DNA from: Rhodoferax sp.
GTDB lineage: Bacteria; Pseudomonadota; Gammaproteobacteria; Burkholderiales; Burkholderiaceae_C
Direction: 5' to 3'
DNA length: 56,505 bases
Assembly: GCF_010365055.1 (NCBI RefSeq)
Contig: NZ_JAAFHA010000016.1
Span: 1-56,505, forward strand
Part shown: positions 18,159 through 27,991 of the stretch, piece after piece
How the letters are laid out: each line of letters starts with the position of its first letter
Position numbering within the stretch: position 1 is the first letter of the stretch
Notes under the pieces: generated by a model
The model's database searches: none
What the model was told of the DNA's origin: nothing
Seen by the model: only the letters and a program-made list of their open reading frames with translations
Program-made: the position numbers and the translations under genes

Positions 18159-18824
18159 ATGTTCAGACGGATTGGGTTCGTTGCGACGCAAACTGTCAGC
18201 GGCGTTTTGCTGATGATCCTGTTCGGCATGACCGTCGTCCAGGCGCAGCAGTCGGGCAATGGCAACAATGGGCAGGGCATTTACACCTGCGTCGACGCAC
18301 GGGGCCGAACACTGACCTCTGACCGACCCATTCCCGACTGCAATGACCGCGAACAAAAAGTGCTCAACCCGAGCGGTACGGTCAAAGCCCGGGTGAGTCC
18401 GACACTCACCGCGCAGGAGCGCGCGGCGCTTGACGCCCGGGAGAAGGTGGCCCAGGAAGATTGGGCGCGCCTGAATGAAGAGAAGCGGCGCGACCGGGCG
18501 CTGCTGGCGCGCTACCCGAATCAGGCGGTGCATGACAAGGAACGCGCTGAGGCGCTAGCTCAGATTGGCGTCGTGCGCCAGGCGGCGATGCATCGGGTGC
18601 AAGAGCTGCTGCGCCAGCGCGCCGTGATCAATGAAGAGATGGAGTTTTACAAGAAAGACCCGAGCAAAGCACCGCCCTCGGTCCGGCGCCAGGTTGACGA
18701 GCTGGCCCAAAGCCTGGCCATTCAGGGCCGGTTTATTGCCGACCAAGAGTCGGAACTCAAGCGCGTCAACGCGCGTTTCGACGAAGAACTGACGCGGCTG
18801 AAGCGGCTGTGGTTGCGGCCTTGA
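18159..18824 (+). CDS. Exported DUF4124 protein with coiled coil
   Basis: A 221-residue protein with an N-terminal signal peptide (hydrophobic SGVLLMILFGMTVVQAQ, cleavage near AQA-Q). A DUF4124 core follows (GIYTCVDARGRTLTSDRPIPDC, two Cys that may form a disulphide). From about residue 90 to the end the sequence is charged and helical (ALDAREKVAQEDWARLNEEK; ELAQSLAIQGRFIADQESEL), suggesting a coiled coil. Probably periplasmic; function unknown. Starts 2 bases after pyrE, a pairing common in this family of bacteria as far as I recall. Confidence 0.82.
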   Translation: MFRRIGFVATQTVSGVLLMILFGMTVVQAQQSGNGNNGQGIYTCVDARGRTLTSDRPIPDCNDREQKVLNPSGTVKARVSPTLTAQERAALDAREKVAQEDWARLNEEKRRDRALLARYPNQAVHDKERAEALAQIGVVRQAAMHRVQELLRQRAVINEEMEFYKKDPSKAPPSVRRQVDELAQSLAIQGRFIADQESELKRVNARFDEELTRLKRLWLRP

Positions 18825-18835
18825 CCCATACCCCC

Positions 18836-18856
18836 GGCCAGCACTTGCGTGCGGCC
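18836..18856. other. Hairpin between convergent DUF4124 and gatB genes
   Basis: GGCC-A-GCAC-TTGC-GTGC-GGCC can fold into an 8-bp stem with one bulged A. It lies between two convergent genes and could act in both directions as a terminator, but neither side has a T-run. Confidence 0.3.
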
Positions 18857-18896
18857 AAACGGGGTAGGGACCAGGCGCATTGAAGCAGACCTGGCA

Positions 18897-20387
18897 TCAG
18901 TCCAGCTTCCGGCGCAGCAGGTCATTCACCTGCTGCGGGTTCGCCTTGCCTTGGCTGCCCTTCATGATCTGACCGACCAGCGCGTTGAGCGCCTTGCTGT
19001 TGCCGGCCTTGTACTGCTCGATGTTTTTCGGGTTGGCGGCCAAAACGTCATCGACGATTTTTTCCAGCGCGCCGCTGTCGTTCATTTGCTTGAGGCCTTT
19101 GGACTCAACCACCGCATCGACATCAGGGGTCTCGCCGGCCCAAAGCGCATCAAGCACCTGTTTGGCGGCGTTGTTGGACAGGGTGCCGTCCACGATGCGG
19201 GTGATCAACAAGCCCAGCTGCGTTGCCGCAACGGGAGATTGCGCGATGTCAATCTCATCAGCATTGAGTCGGCGTGCCAATTCACCCATGATCCAGTTGC
19301 TGGCCAGTTTGGCCTGCCCGCAGGCCTGGGTGGTGGCTTCGAAATAGGCGGCGATGGCCCGGCTTTGGGTCAACGCTGTGGCGTCGTAATCCGAGAGCCC
19401 ATAGTCAGTGACAAAGCGTTGCGCCATCACGCGCGGCAGCTCGGTCATCTCCAAGCGCACGCGTTGCACCCAGTCATCGGCAATCACCAGCGGCGGCAAA
19501 TCCGGGTCTGGGAAATAACGGTAGTCGGCTGCATCTTCCTTGCTCCGCATGGAACGCGTCTCGCCCGTGTCGGGGTCGAACAACACGGTGGCCTGTTCAA
19601 TCACATGACCATCTTCAATCTGCTCGATCTGCCAGCGCACCTCGTAGTCAATCGCTTGCTGCATGAACTTGAAACTGTTGAGGTTCTTGACCTCGCGCCG
19701 TGTGCCCAGTGGCCCGCCGGGCTTGCGCACCGACACATTGGCGTCACAGCGGAAACTGCCTTCTTGCATGTTGCCGTCGCAAATACCAATCCAGGTCACG
19801 ATCTTGTGAAGCTCTTTGGCATAGGCTACCGCTTCCAAACTGGAGCGCATGTCGGGCTCGGTCACGATCTCCAGCAGCGGCGTGCCCGCGCGGTTCAGGT
19901 CGATGCCGGTTTGGCCCACATAATCTTCGTGCAGCGACTTGCCGGCGTCTTCTTCCAGATGGGCGCGAACCAGCCGCACCGAACGTTTTTCATCGTCGAG
20001 GAAAAATTCAACCTCGCCACCGACCACCACCGGAATTTCAAACTGGCTGATCTGGTAGCCCTTGGGCAGGTCCGGGTAAAAATAGTTCTTGCGCGCAAAA
20101 ATGCTGCGCGGCGACACCTGGGCACCAATCGCCAGCGCAAACTGGATGGCCCGCTCGACCGCGCCCTTGTTCATCACCGGCAAGGTGCCCGGCAGCGCCA
20201 GGTCCACTGCGCAGGCTTGGGTGTTGGGCTCGGCGCCAAAGGCGGTGGCGGCGCGGCTGAAGATCTTGGATTGGGTCGAGAGCTGGGCGTGGGTCTCGAA
20301 ACCAATCACGACTTCGTAACCCATCACCAGCGGAGATGGGAGGGCGGCACGCGCGGCTGACGGTGCTTTTTCAACAAACGTATTCAT
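18897..20387 (-). CDS. gatB: Asp-tRNA(Asn)/Glu-tRNA(Gln) amidotransferase subunit B
   Basis: A 496-residue GatB. The kinase-like domain holds [20 protein letters not shown], the [10 protein letters not shown] and [16 protein letters not shown] motifs, and [13 protein letters not shown]. The helical and YqeY/tail domain ends [14 protein letters not shown]. It activates the Glu or Asp side chain on misacylated tRNA by phosphorylation. The start at 20387 lies 2 bases after the gatA stop. The frame is open far upstream but overlaps gatA, so the ATG at 20387 is preferred. Operon order is gatC-gatA-gatB. Confidence 0.95.
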   Translation of the reverse strand: MNTFVEKAPSAARAALPSPLVMGYEVVIGFETHAQLSTQSKIFSRAATAFGAEPNTQACAVDLALPGTLPVMNKGAVERAIQFALAIGAQVSPRSIFARKNYFYPDLPKGYQISQFEIPVVVGGEVEFFLDDEKRSVRLVRAHLEEDAGKSLHEDYVGQTGIDLNRAGTPLLEIVTEPDMRSSLEAVAYAKELHKIVTWIGICDGNMQEGSFRCDANVSVRKPGGPLGTRREVKNLNSFKFMQQAIDYEVRWQIEQIEDGHVIEQATVLFDPDTGETRSMRSKEDAADYRYFPDPDLPPLVIADDWVQRVRLEMTELPRVMAQRFVTDYGLSDYDATALTQSRAIAAYFEATTQACGQAKLASNWIMGELARRLNADEIDIAQSPVAATQLGLLITRIVDGTLSNNAAKQVLDALWAGETPDVDAVVESKGLKQMNDSGALEKIVDDVLAANPKNIEQYKAGNSKALNALVGQIMKGSQGKANPQQVNDLLRRKLD

Positions 20388-20389
20388 GC

Positions 20390-21865
20390 TCAAAATCCTT
20401 CTGGCTTGGCCAGGTGCCAGTCCGTCGCCTGCTGGAAGCGATGCGCCACATTGAGCAGGCGAGCCTCCTGCAAATAATTGCCGATCAGTTGCAGCCCGAC
20501 CGGCATGTGGTTGGCGCCAAAGCCCACCGGCAAACTCATGCCCGGCAAACCTGCCAGCGAGCCCGGCAGGGTAAAGATGTCGGCCAGGTAATCGGCCAGC
20601 GGATCGTTGCCGTGCCCGCCCAGTTTCCACGCCACCGTGGGTGCCACCGGTCCGGCAATCACGTCGCACTGCAGATAAGCCTGCTGAAAATCGTCAGCAA
20701 TCATGCGGCGGATCTTTTGCGCTTGCAGGTAGTAGGCATCGTAGTAGCCGTGGCTCAGCACATAGGTGCCAATCATGATGCGGCGCTTGACCTCATCACC
20801 AAAACCCTCGGCGCGGGTCTTTTTGTACATGTCGGTCAAGTCCGCGTACTGCGCGGCCCGGTGACCGAACTTGACGCCGTCAAAGCGGCTCAGGTTGCTC
20901 GACGCCTCGGCCGGTGCAATGATGTAATAAACCGGAATGGACAACTCGGTGCGCGGCAGCGAAATCGGCACCAGCCTGGCACCCAGTTTCTCCAACTCCC
21001 TGAGTGCGCCGTCCGCGGCAGCGCGCACGTCATCAGCCAGGCCTTCACCAAAAAATTCAGCCGGCACGCCAATGCGCAAACCTTCGATGGATTTGTTCAG
21101 AGACCGCGTGAAATCTTCGGCCGGCACGTCCAGTGACGTGGAATCACGGTCCGGGTCCGGCCCACACATCGCCGACAGCAGCAAAGCGCAGTCTTCGGCG
21201 CTGCGCGCCATCGGCCCGGCCTGATCGAGACTGGAGGCAAACGCCACCATGCCGTAGCGCGAGGCGCGACCGTACGTGGGCTTGATGCCGGTGACGCCGC
21301 AAAACGAGGCCGGTTGCCGAATCGAGCCGCCGGTGTCAGTACCCGTGGCGGCGGGCAGGAGGCGCGCTGCCACGGCTGCCGCGCTGCCGCCGGATGAGCC
21401 GCCGGGGGTGCGGGTCAGGTCCCATGGGTTTTTGACCGGGCCAAACGCCGAATTTTCATTCGCCGAGCCCATGGCAAATTCGTCGCAATTGAGCTTGCCC
21501 AAAGTCACCACGCCCTGCGCGGCCAGCTTGCTCACCACGGTGGCGTCAAACGGTGAGCGATAACCGGCCAGCATCCTGGAGCCTGCGGTGGAGATGAAAT
21601 CGCGCGTGACAAAAATATCCTTGTGTCCCATCGGAACGCCCAGCAGCGTTGGCGTGGCACTGCCGGCAGTCAATGCCAGGTCAGCGGCGCGCGCCTGGTC
21701 TAGCGTCACCTCTTCGTTGAAGTCCAGAAAAGCCCCGAGCGACGCATTCGCCTGGGCGCGGGCCAAAAAATGCTGGGCCGTTTCCAGGGCGGAGACTTTG
21801 CGCGCGCGCAACAGGCCCGCGAGCTGGGCCACGGTGAGGTCGTGCAGTGCAGTGGTGGTAGTCAT
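20390..21865 (-). CDS. gatA: Asp-tRNA(Asn)/Glu-tRNA(Gln) amidotransferase subunit A
   Basis: A 491-residue amidase-signature enzyme that releases ammonia from glutamine for transamidation. The Lys-Ser-Ser catalytic set is visible: Lys in [10 protein letters not shown], cis-Ser in [15 protein letters not shown], and nucleophilic Ser in [25 protein letters not shown] and the ending region [15 protein letters not shown] are typical of GatA. Follows gatC by 24 bases. Confidence 0.95.
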   Translation of the reverse strand: MTTTTALHDLTVAQLAGLLRARKVSALETAQHFLARAQANASLGAFLDFNEEVTLDQARAADLALTAGSATPTLLGVPMGHKDIFVTRDFISTAGSRMLAGYRSPFDATVVSKLAAQGVVTLGKLNCDEFAMGSANENSAFGPVKNPWDLTRTPGGSSGGSAAAVAARLLPAATGTDTGGSIRQPASFCGVTGIKPTYGRASRYGMVAFASSLDQAGPMARSAEDCALLLSAMCGPDPDRDSTSLDVPAEDFTRSLNKSIEGLRIGVPAEFFGEGLADDVRAAADGALRELEKLGARLVPISLPRTELSIPVYYIIAPAEASSNLSRFDGVKFGHRAAQYADLTDMYKKTRAEGFGDEVKRRIMIGTYVLSHGYYDAYYLQAQKIRRMIADDFQQAYLQCDVIAGPVAPTVAWKLGGHGNDPLADYLADIFTLPGSLAGLPGMSLPVGFGANHMPVGLQLIGNYLQEARLLNVAHRFQQATDWHLAKPEGF

Positions 21866-21889
21866 CTATATGTTTGTTTGTTGGCGGTG

Positions 21890-22189
21890 TTACTCAATGA
21901 CCTTGGGCACCAGAAACAGGCCGTGCTCCAGCGCTGGGGCATTGCGCATGTTGGCCTCTCGGTTGTCGGGCTCGCTGACCCGGTCTTCCCGCAGGCGCAA
22001 GGTGATGTCCTGAATGGCAGCCACCGGGTGAGCCAGCGGCTCAAGGCCGGTGGTGTCGACCGCACGCATCTTTTCAACCAGGGCAAAGAAGCCGTTGATC
22101 TGGGTCAGCATGCGCTCACTCTCGGCGGGTTGAAGCTCCAGCCGGGCCAGGTTGGCAATTCGGGCGATGTCAGCAGAAGTGAGGGACAT
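21890..22189 (-). CDS. gatC: Asp-tRNA(Asn)/Glu-tRNA(Gln) amidotransferase subunit C
   Basis: A 99-residue GatC: the N-terminal helix [18 protein letters not shown], the central [18 protein letters not shown] and [18 protein letters not shown], and a C-terminal FLVPKVIE. It holds GatA and GatB together. First gene of the operon, divergent from mreB across 200 bases. Confidence 0.95.
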   Translation of the reverse strand: MSLTSADIARIANLARLELQPAESERMLTQINGFFALVEKMRAVDTTGLEPLAHPVAAIQDITLRLREDRVSEPDNREANMRNAPALEHGLFLVPKVIE

Positions 22190-22266
22190 AAGGTATTTTC
22201 ATTCGAAACCGGTTGTAAAACACCTCTGAAGAGGCGAGGCCGGACGGTTATTCACAGGGGATGGGG

Positions 22267-22316
22267 TATTATCCTGCCTTTGGCTAGGGGTCTGCGACCC
22301 GGCAGGTTTTAGCCAA
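22267..22316 (+). promoter_or_regulatory. Possible -10 box and competing hairpins in the mreB 5' region
   Basis: TATTAT at 22267-22272 could be a -10 box; no good -35 is seen. Directly after it are nested inverted repeats: CCTGCC (22273-22278) pairs with GGCAGG (22301-22306) around GGGTC-TGC-GACCC (22288-22300), while TTGGCT (22280-22285) pairs with AGCCAA (22311-22316). The two outer stems cross each other, so they exclude one another or form a pseudoknot. Confidence 0.4.
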
Positions 22317-22341
22317 TAAAACCCGATTTTGAACCCGTTAA

Positions 22342-23433
<1,092 letters not shown>

Positions 23434-23448
23434 GCAACAGGCGCAGCG

Positions 23449-24369
23449 ATGCCACTCGGTACGCTGGACGGGACACCGCCGCCATTCTTTCGGCAGGGCC
23501 CGTCGGCCTTATCCAAACTCACGTTTTTCAGCCTGCTGGCGCTGTTCCTGATGGTGGCCGATGCTCGCCTTGAGTTGGCGCGGCCGCTGCGGTTGGCGGT
23601 GGCCACCGTGCTCTATCCCGTGCAATGGCTGGCCCTGCGACCGGTGGTGTGGGCCCAGGGCGGCGGTAAATATTTTGAGTCTCTCAAACGCTCCCAGACC
23701 AGCGAAGAAGCGGCCCTCTACAAGCTCGGTTTGCAGTCCCTGCGCGCCAGCCAGGTCGAGCAGTTGTTGTTGGAAAACACCCGCTTGCGCGCGCTGCTGG
23801 CGCTGCGCGAGCGCGTGAGCACGCCCTCGCAGGCAGCGCAGGTTTTGTATGACGCCGCTGACCCGCACACGCGCAAAGTCATCATCGACCGCGGCTTGCT
23901 TGACAGTGTTGTTGCCGGTTCGCCGGTGCTGGATGAAACCGGCGTGTTGGGCCAGGTGACCCGCGTCTATCCGGCGACCAGCGAAGTCACTTTGATCACC
24001 GACCGGGAGCAGGCCATTCCGGTGCTCAACACCCGCACCGGGGCGCGCGGCGTCGCCTTTGGGGATCCGGCCTTGCGCGCCAGCGCGCTGGAGTTGCGTT
24101 TCATGGCCGCCAATACCGACGTGAAAATCGGCGACCTGCTGACCACCAGTGGCGTGGATGGCGTCTACCCGCCGGGTTTGCCGGTGGCGCGTGTGGCCAA
24201 AGTAGATCGGCGCGTTGACTCTGCCTTTGCGCGCATCAGTTGTGAGCCCTTGGCGCTGGTGTCGGGCGTGGTGCACGTGATGGTGCTGCAACCGATTACC
24301 AGCCCGATGGCCGCGCCGCCGGTGATGCCAACCGCCGCTGAGGCTGCCCGCAAAGGATTGAAGAAATGA
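23449..24369 (+). CDS. mreC: Rod-shape protein MreC
   Basis: A 306-residue bitopic membrane protein. A single transmembrane segment is near residues 24-38 (LTFFSLLALFLMVAD), followed by a periplasmic coiled coil (SLRASQVEQLLLENTRLRAL) and the beta domain (VIIDRGLLDSVVAGSPVLD, VTLITDREQAIPVLN, and GDLLTTSGVDGVYPPGLPV). It links MreB and MreD to PBP2 in the elongasome. The N-terminal PPFFRQGPS is common in beta-proteobacterial MreC. Its end overlaps mreD by 4 bases. Confidence 0.93.
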   Translation: MPLGTLDGTPPPFFRQGPSALSKLTFFSLLALFLMVADARLELARPLRLAVATVLYPVQWLALRPVVWAQGGGKYFESLKRSQTSEEAALYKLGLQSLRASQVEQLLLENTRLRALLALRERVSTPSQAAQVLYDAADPHTRKVIIDRGLLDSVVAGSPVLDETGVLGQVTRVYPATSEVTLITDREQAIPVLNTRTGARGVAFGDPALRASALELRFMAANTDVKIGDLLTTSGVDGVYPPGLPVARVAKVDRRVDSAFARISCEPLALVSGVVHVMVLQPITSPMAAPPVMPTAAEAARKGLKK

Positions 24370-24896
24370 TCATGCGACCGGGCCACCAGTTGCTGCTGCC
24401 CGCCAACCCTTTCTTCATCTGGGGCAGCCTGCTGGCGGCCTTGTTCCTCAACATGGTGCAGAACATGGGGCTGTGGGGGCGAGCCGCCTGGGTGCCCGAC
24501 CTGTTGGCACTGGTGCTGGTGTTCTGGAGCGTTCACCAGCCGCAGCGCATCGGCATTGGCGCGGCTTTTGTGTTGGGTATCTTCGTTGACGTGCACCAAG
24601 GGGCGATGCTGGGCCAGCACGCACTGAGCTACACGGTGCTGAGTTTTCTGGCCATTGCCATCCACCGCCGCCTGCTCTGGTTTCCGGTGCCGTCGCAGGC
24701 GTTCCAGGTGCTGCCCTTGTTTGTGGTGGCGCATGCCATTGCGCTGAGTGTTCGCATGCTGGCGGGCGGCGGCTTTCCCGGCTGGTGGCTGTTGCTGGCG
24801 CCGCTGATCGAGTCGCTCTTGTGGCCGGCCGTTAGCGTGCTGTTGCTGGTGCCGCAGCGCCGAACGCCCGACCCCGATGCGAATCGGCCCCTGTGA
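24366..24896 (+). CDS. mreD: Rod-shape protein MreD
   Basis: A 176-residue polytopic inner-membrane protein with about five hydrophobic segments, including PFFIWGSLLAALFLNMVQNM, DLLALVLVFW and RIGIGAAFVLGIFVDVHQG, the last matching the conserved GxxxDxxxG element of MreD. Starts with an ATGA overlap to mreC. Confidence 0.92.
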   Translation: MIMRPGHQLLLPANPFFIWGSLLAALFLNMVQNMGLWGRAAWVPDLLALVLVFWSVHQPQRIGIGAAFVLGIFVDVHQGAMLGQHALSYTVLSFLAIAIHRRLLWFPVPSQAFQVLPLFVVAHAIALSVRMLAGGGFPGWWLLLAPLIESLLWPAVSVLLLVPQRRTPDPDANRPL

Positions 24897-24914
24897 CCCG
24901 GTGATTTCGCTTTC

Positions 24915-26921
24915 ATGATCGAACTGCGCAACGTCGAGGCGGATCTGTCGCGTTTTCGCGCGCGGGTGCTGGTGGCAGGGCTCGTTGTGGTGCTGGCTTT
25001 CTTGCTGCTGCTGTCGCGCCTTCTGTACCTGCAGGTGGTGCGCCACGATGACCTGCTGGAGCAGGCCGAAAGCAACCGCACAGCGGTTGTGCCGGTGGTG
25101 CCGAACCGCGGCCTGATCCTGGACCGCAATGGCATTGTGCTGGCCAGCAACTATTCGGCCTACACGCTGGAAGTGACGCCGTCCAAGGTGACTGATCTGG
25201 AGCAGACGATTGATGCGCTGTCGCAGGTGCTCGACATCACGCCGCGTGACCGGCGTCGCTTCAAGAAGTTGCGCGAAGAATCCAAGAGCTTCGAGTCGCT
25301 GCCGCTGCGCACCCGCCTGAGTGATGAGGAAGTGGCCAAATTTGCGGTGCAACGCTACCGGTTTCCGGGTGTCGACATCAAGGCGCGCTTGTTTCGCAAT
25401 TACCCCTATGGCGAGCTGGCCAGCCACGTGATCGGCTACATCGGGCGCATCAACATGAGCGAGAAAGAAAAGCTCGACGACTCCGACGACGCCGCCAACT
25501 ACCGCGGCACCGACTACATCGGCAAGCTCGGCGTGGAGCAGAGCTTTGAGACCCAGTTGCACGGCATCACCGGGGTTGATTCGATGGAAACCTCGGCAGG
25601 GGGGCGTGCCATGCGCCGCCTCGCCAGCAGCCCGGCCACGCCGGGCAACACCGTCAAGCTGGCGATCGACATCAAGCTGCAGCATCTGGTGGAAGAGTTG
25701 TTTGGCGATCGCCGCGGCGCGTTGGTGGCGCTGGACCCCCGGACCGGCGAAGTACTGGCCTTTGTCAGCAAGCCCACCTTTGACCCGAATCTGTTTGTCG
25801 AAGGCATTGACCAGGAAAGCTGGCAAGGGCTCAACGAGTCCATCGACAAGCCGCTGCTGAATCGGGCGCTGCGCGGCACCTACCCGCCCGGCTCCACCTA
25901 CAAGCCCTTCATGGCGCTGGCGGCCTTGACGACGGGCAAGCGCTCAGCCAGCACGCTGATCAACGACCCCGGTTTCTTCATGTTTGGGGGGCGCCGCTTT
26001 GGCAGCCCGGAGAACGAGCGCGGAGGCATCATGGACATGCACCGCGCCATTGTGGAGTCCAGCAACGTCTACTTTTACTCGCTGGCCAACGAACTCGGCG
26101 TTGACGCCATGCATGATTTCATGAAGCCGCTGGGCTTTGGCCAGATCACCGGCATCGACATCCACGGCGAGGTGCGTGGCGTGCTGCCCAGCCAGGACTG
26201 GAAGCGCAACTACTACAAACGCCAGGAGCAGCAAAAATGGTATGCGGGTGAAACCATTTCGCTGGGCATTGGGCAGGGCTACAACAGTTTCACCATGCTG
26301 CAGTTGGCGCAGGCCACCGCCATTTTGGCCAACGACGGCATCAAGCACAAACCCCAGTTGGTGATCGCCAACCAGGAGGCCGGCAGCCAAGTCAGCGTGC
26401 CGGTGGCGCCTGAGCCGCCCGAGAACCTGGGGTTGAAACCAGAGCACATCCAAGTCATCCGCCAAGCCATGGTGGGTGTGACGCAGCAGGGCACCTCCAG
26501 GCGGGTATTTGCCGGTGCCCCGTACCTCAGTGGCGGCAAAACCGGCACGGCGCAGGCTGTGACCATGAGAAAAAATGAAAGATACAACGCCGCGCGCATG
26601 GAGGAGCGCCAGCGTGACCACTCGCTCTACATTGCCTTTGCGCCGGCCGAGGCGCCCAGCATCGCCTTGGCGGTGATTGTGGAAAACGCCGGCTTTGGTT
26701 CCACCTCGGCGGCCCCGATCGCACGGCGCGTGATCGATTACCTGCTGCTGGGCCAGTACCCTAGCGGGGAAGACATCGAGGCCGTGCAACAAGGCCTGGC
26801 GACGGCCCCGATTGGCAAGCCGCGCACGGTGGCTGAAGTGCCCTGGCCGCCGGGGGGCCCGGTCACTCCCGCTGCCAGCGCGCCCGCCATAGCGACCAGC
26901 GCCACGCCAGCCGTTCGCTAA
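24915..26921 (+). CDS. mrdA: Penicillin-binding protein 2 (peptidoglycan transpeptidase)
   Basis: A 668-residue class B PBP of the elongasome. A transmembrane helix is near residues 18-38, then a dimerisation domain (PNRGLILDRNGIVLASNYSA; HVIGYIGRI). The transpeptidase motifs are STYK with Ser327 in PPGSTYKPF, SSN at 382 (VESSNVYFYSL), and KTG at 542 (SGGKTGTAQ). The C-terminal 40 residues are Pro/Ala-rich and unlikely to be structured. A rodA gene does not follow; the next gene is on the other strand. Confidence 0.95.
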   Translation: MIELRNVEADLSRFRARVLVAGLVVVLAFLLLLSRLLYLQVVRHDDLLEQAESNRTAVVPVVPNRGLILDRNGIVLASNYSAYTLEVTPSKVTDLEQTIDALSQVLDITPRDRRRFKKLREESKSFESLPLRTRLSDEEVAKFAVQRYRFPGVDIKARLFRNYPYGELASHVIGYIGRINMSEKEKLDDSDDAANYRGTDYIGKLGVEQSFETQLHGITGVDSMETSAGGRAMRRLASSPATPGNTVKLAIDIKLQHLVEELFGDRRGALVALDPRTGEVLAFVSKPTFDPNLFVEGIDQESWQGLNESIDKPLLNRALRGTYPPGSTYKPFMALAALTTGKRSASTLINDPGFFMFGGRRFGSPENERGGIMDMHRAIVESSNVYFYSLANELGVDAMHDFMKPLGFGQITGIDIHGEVRGVLPSQDWKRNYYKRQEQQKWYAGETISLGIGQGYNSFTMLQLAQATAILANDGIKHKPQLVIANQEAGSQVSVPVAPEPPENLGLKPEHIQVIRQAMVGVTQQGTSRRVFAGAPYLSGGKTGTAQAVTMRKNERYNAARMEERQRDHSLYIAFAPAEAPSIALAVIVENAGFGSTSAAPIARRVIDYLLLGQYPSGEDIEAVQQGLATAPIGKPRTVAEVPWPPGGPVTPAASAPAIATSATPAVR

Positions 26922-26940
26922 GGGCGCTGCGGCGCCGTCC

Positions 26941-27699
26941 TCAGCGAAGGAAAGCGTCGTAGCCGGTTTTCAGGATCAGCGCGCCTACGATCACGATGAA
27001 GAATGCCCGCACAAAGCCGGTGCCATGCTTGAGCGCCAGGCGCGTGCCGAGCAGGCTGCCCGCTACATTGGCCAGCGCCATGGCGAGGACAAAATGCCAC
27101 CAGATATGGCCCTTGGCCACAAACAGAATCAGCGCCGCCGTGTTGGTGGCGGTGTTGATCAGCTTGGCCGCCGCTGAGGCGCTCAGGAAGTCGTAGCCCA
27201 TCACGCGCACAAACAAAAACACCAGAAAGCTGCCGGTGCCGGGGCCAAAGAAACCGTCGTAAAAACCGGTCGCAGCACCGATGGCGGCCGCCAGATAAGC
27301 CTCTTTGTCGCCCGAGAACAGCGGCGCATGGGTACGGCCCAGTTCTTTTTTGAGCACGGTGTAGATCAGCACCGCCAGCAACACGCCGGGCAGCAGCTTG
27401 CGCAAAAAATCAGGGGATACCACGGTCACCAGCCAGGCGCCGGCGAAGGCCGCGACAAAACCGGCGGCGGCCGCGGGCAGCAGAGCGGCCCAGCGCATCT
27501 CGACCTGGCGGCTGAATTGAAGGGTGGCAAAGGCAGTGCCCCAGACCGATGCGCCTTTGCCGGTGCCAAACAGGGTGGCCGGGTGCGCGGCGGGGAAGGT
27601 GGCGAACAGGGTAGGCACCAGAATCAGACCACCGCCGCCCACAATCGAATCCACAAAACCGGCCAGCAGCGAGGCAGCAGAGACGATGAACAATTCCAT
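26941..27699 (-). CDS. TauE/SafE family membrane permease
   Basis: A 252-residue protein with about seven or eight transmembrane segments in two repeats: GFVDSIVGGGGLILVPTLFA and GTGKGASVWGTAFATLQF in the first, AAIGAATGFYDGFFGPGTGSF and SAAAKLINTATNTAALILF in the second. The family exports or imports sulfite, sulfoacetate and other small organic anions; no substrate can be read from the sequence. Converges with mrdA. Confidence 0.9.
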   Translation of the reverse strand: MELFIVSAASLLAGFVDSIVGGGGLILVPTLFATFPAAHPATLFGTGKGASVWGTAFATLQFSRQVEMRWAALLPAAAAGFVAAFAGAWLVTVVSPDFLRKLLPGVLLAVLIYTVLKKELGRTHAPLFSGDKEAYLAAAIGAATGFYDGFFGPGTGSFLVFLFVRVMGYDFLSASAAAKLINTATNTAALILFVAKGHIWWHFVLAMALANVAGSLLGTRLALKHGTGFVRAFFIVIVGALILKTGYDAFLR

Positions 27700-27735
27700 C
27701 AGGGCATTGTCGCATCCGGGTGTGGCGGCTCGGAA

Positions 27736-27793
27736 CTACATTATTTGTAGCTTCTAATGCAATAACGACGGGGGCTGCAGGCTGATTTGGCAT
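27736..27793 (-). repeat. Dispersed repeat copy F (sub-family 2)
   Basis: On the minus strand the unit reads ATGCCAAATCAGCC, CAGCCCCCGT, a variable part, then AAGCTACAAATAATGTAG. It shares ATGCCAAAnCAGCCnnCAGCCC...AAGCTAC with copy G near 54.9 kb and the CAGCCCCCGT core with the main family. Confidence 0.6.
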
Positions 27794-27819
27794 AAAAAAA
27801 GCACCGGGGTTGCCGGTGC
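27794..27819 (-). terminator. Rho-independent terminator downstream of the GMC oxidoreductase gene
   Basis: Read on the minus strand: GCACCGG-CAACC-CCGGTGC followed by seven T. A 7-bp GC-rich stem with T-run is a textbook intrinsic terminator, lying about 160 bases after the stop of the GMC gene and just before repeat copy F. Confidence 0.75.
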
Positions 27820-27961
27820 CTTCCTCAGCGCAATCTTCGCTGGATTGCCTCGTTTTACACTGCCTCTTGGGGGTTTGTCTCCCGGGCCTTTCAGGGTCAA
27901 CGGGCCGGTGGCTCGTTGACAATTGGCCCGACTTTACGCGGCTGCGGCGGACAGCGCATCA

Positions 27962-27991
27962 GGATTTACCCTCTTCGGATTTACCCTTTCA
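27962..27991. repeat. Tandem 15-bp repeat over the GMC stop codon
   Basis: Two adjacent 15-base units, GGATTTACCCTCTTC and GGATTTACCCTTTCA, share their first 11 bases. On the minus strand each carries a TAA in GGGTAAATCC; the TAA in the proximal unit (27983-27981) is the stop of the GMC gene. Confidence 0.6.

Noticed and set aside
18849..20360. A 503-codon plus-strand frame antisense to gatB
   Set aside because: Full overlap with a certain gene, His/Gln-rich shadow composition, no family motif.
24165..25826. A 553-codon minus-strand frame antisense to mreD and mrdA
   Set aside because: Shadow of conserved cell-wall genes; low-complexity Gln/His/Arg composition.
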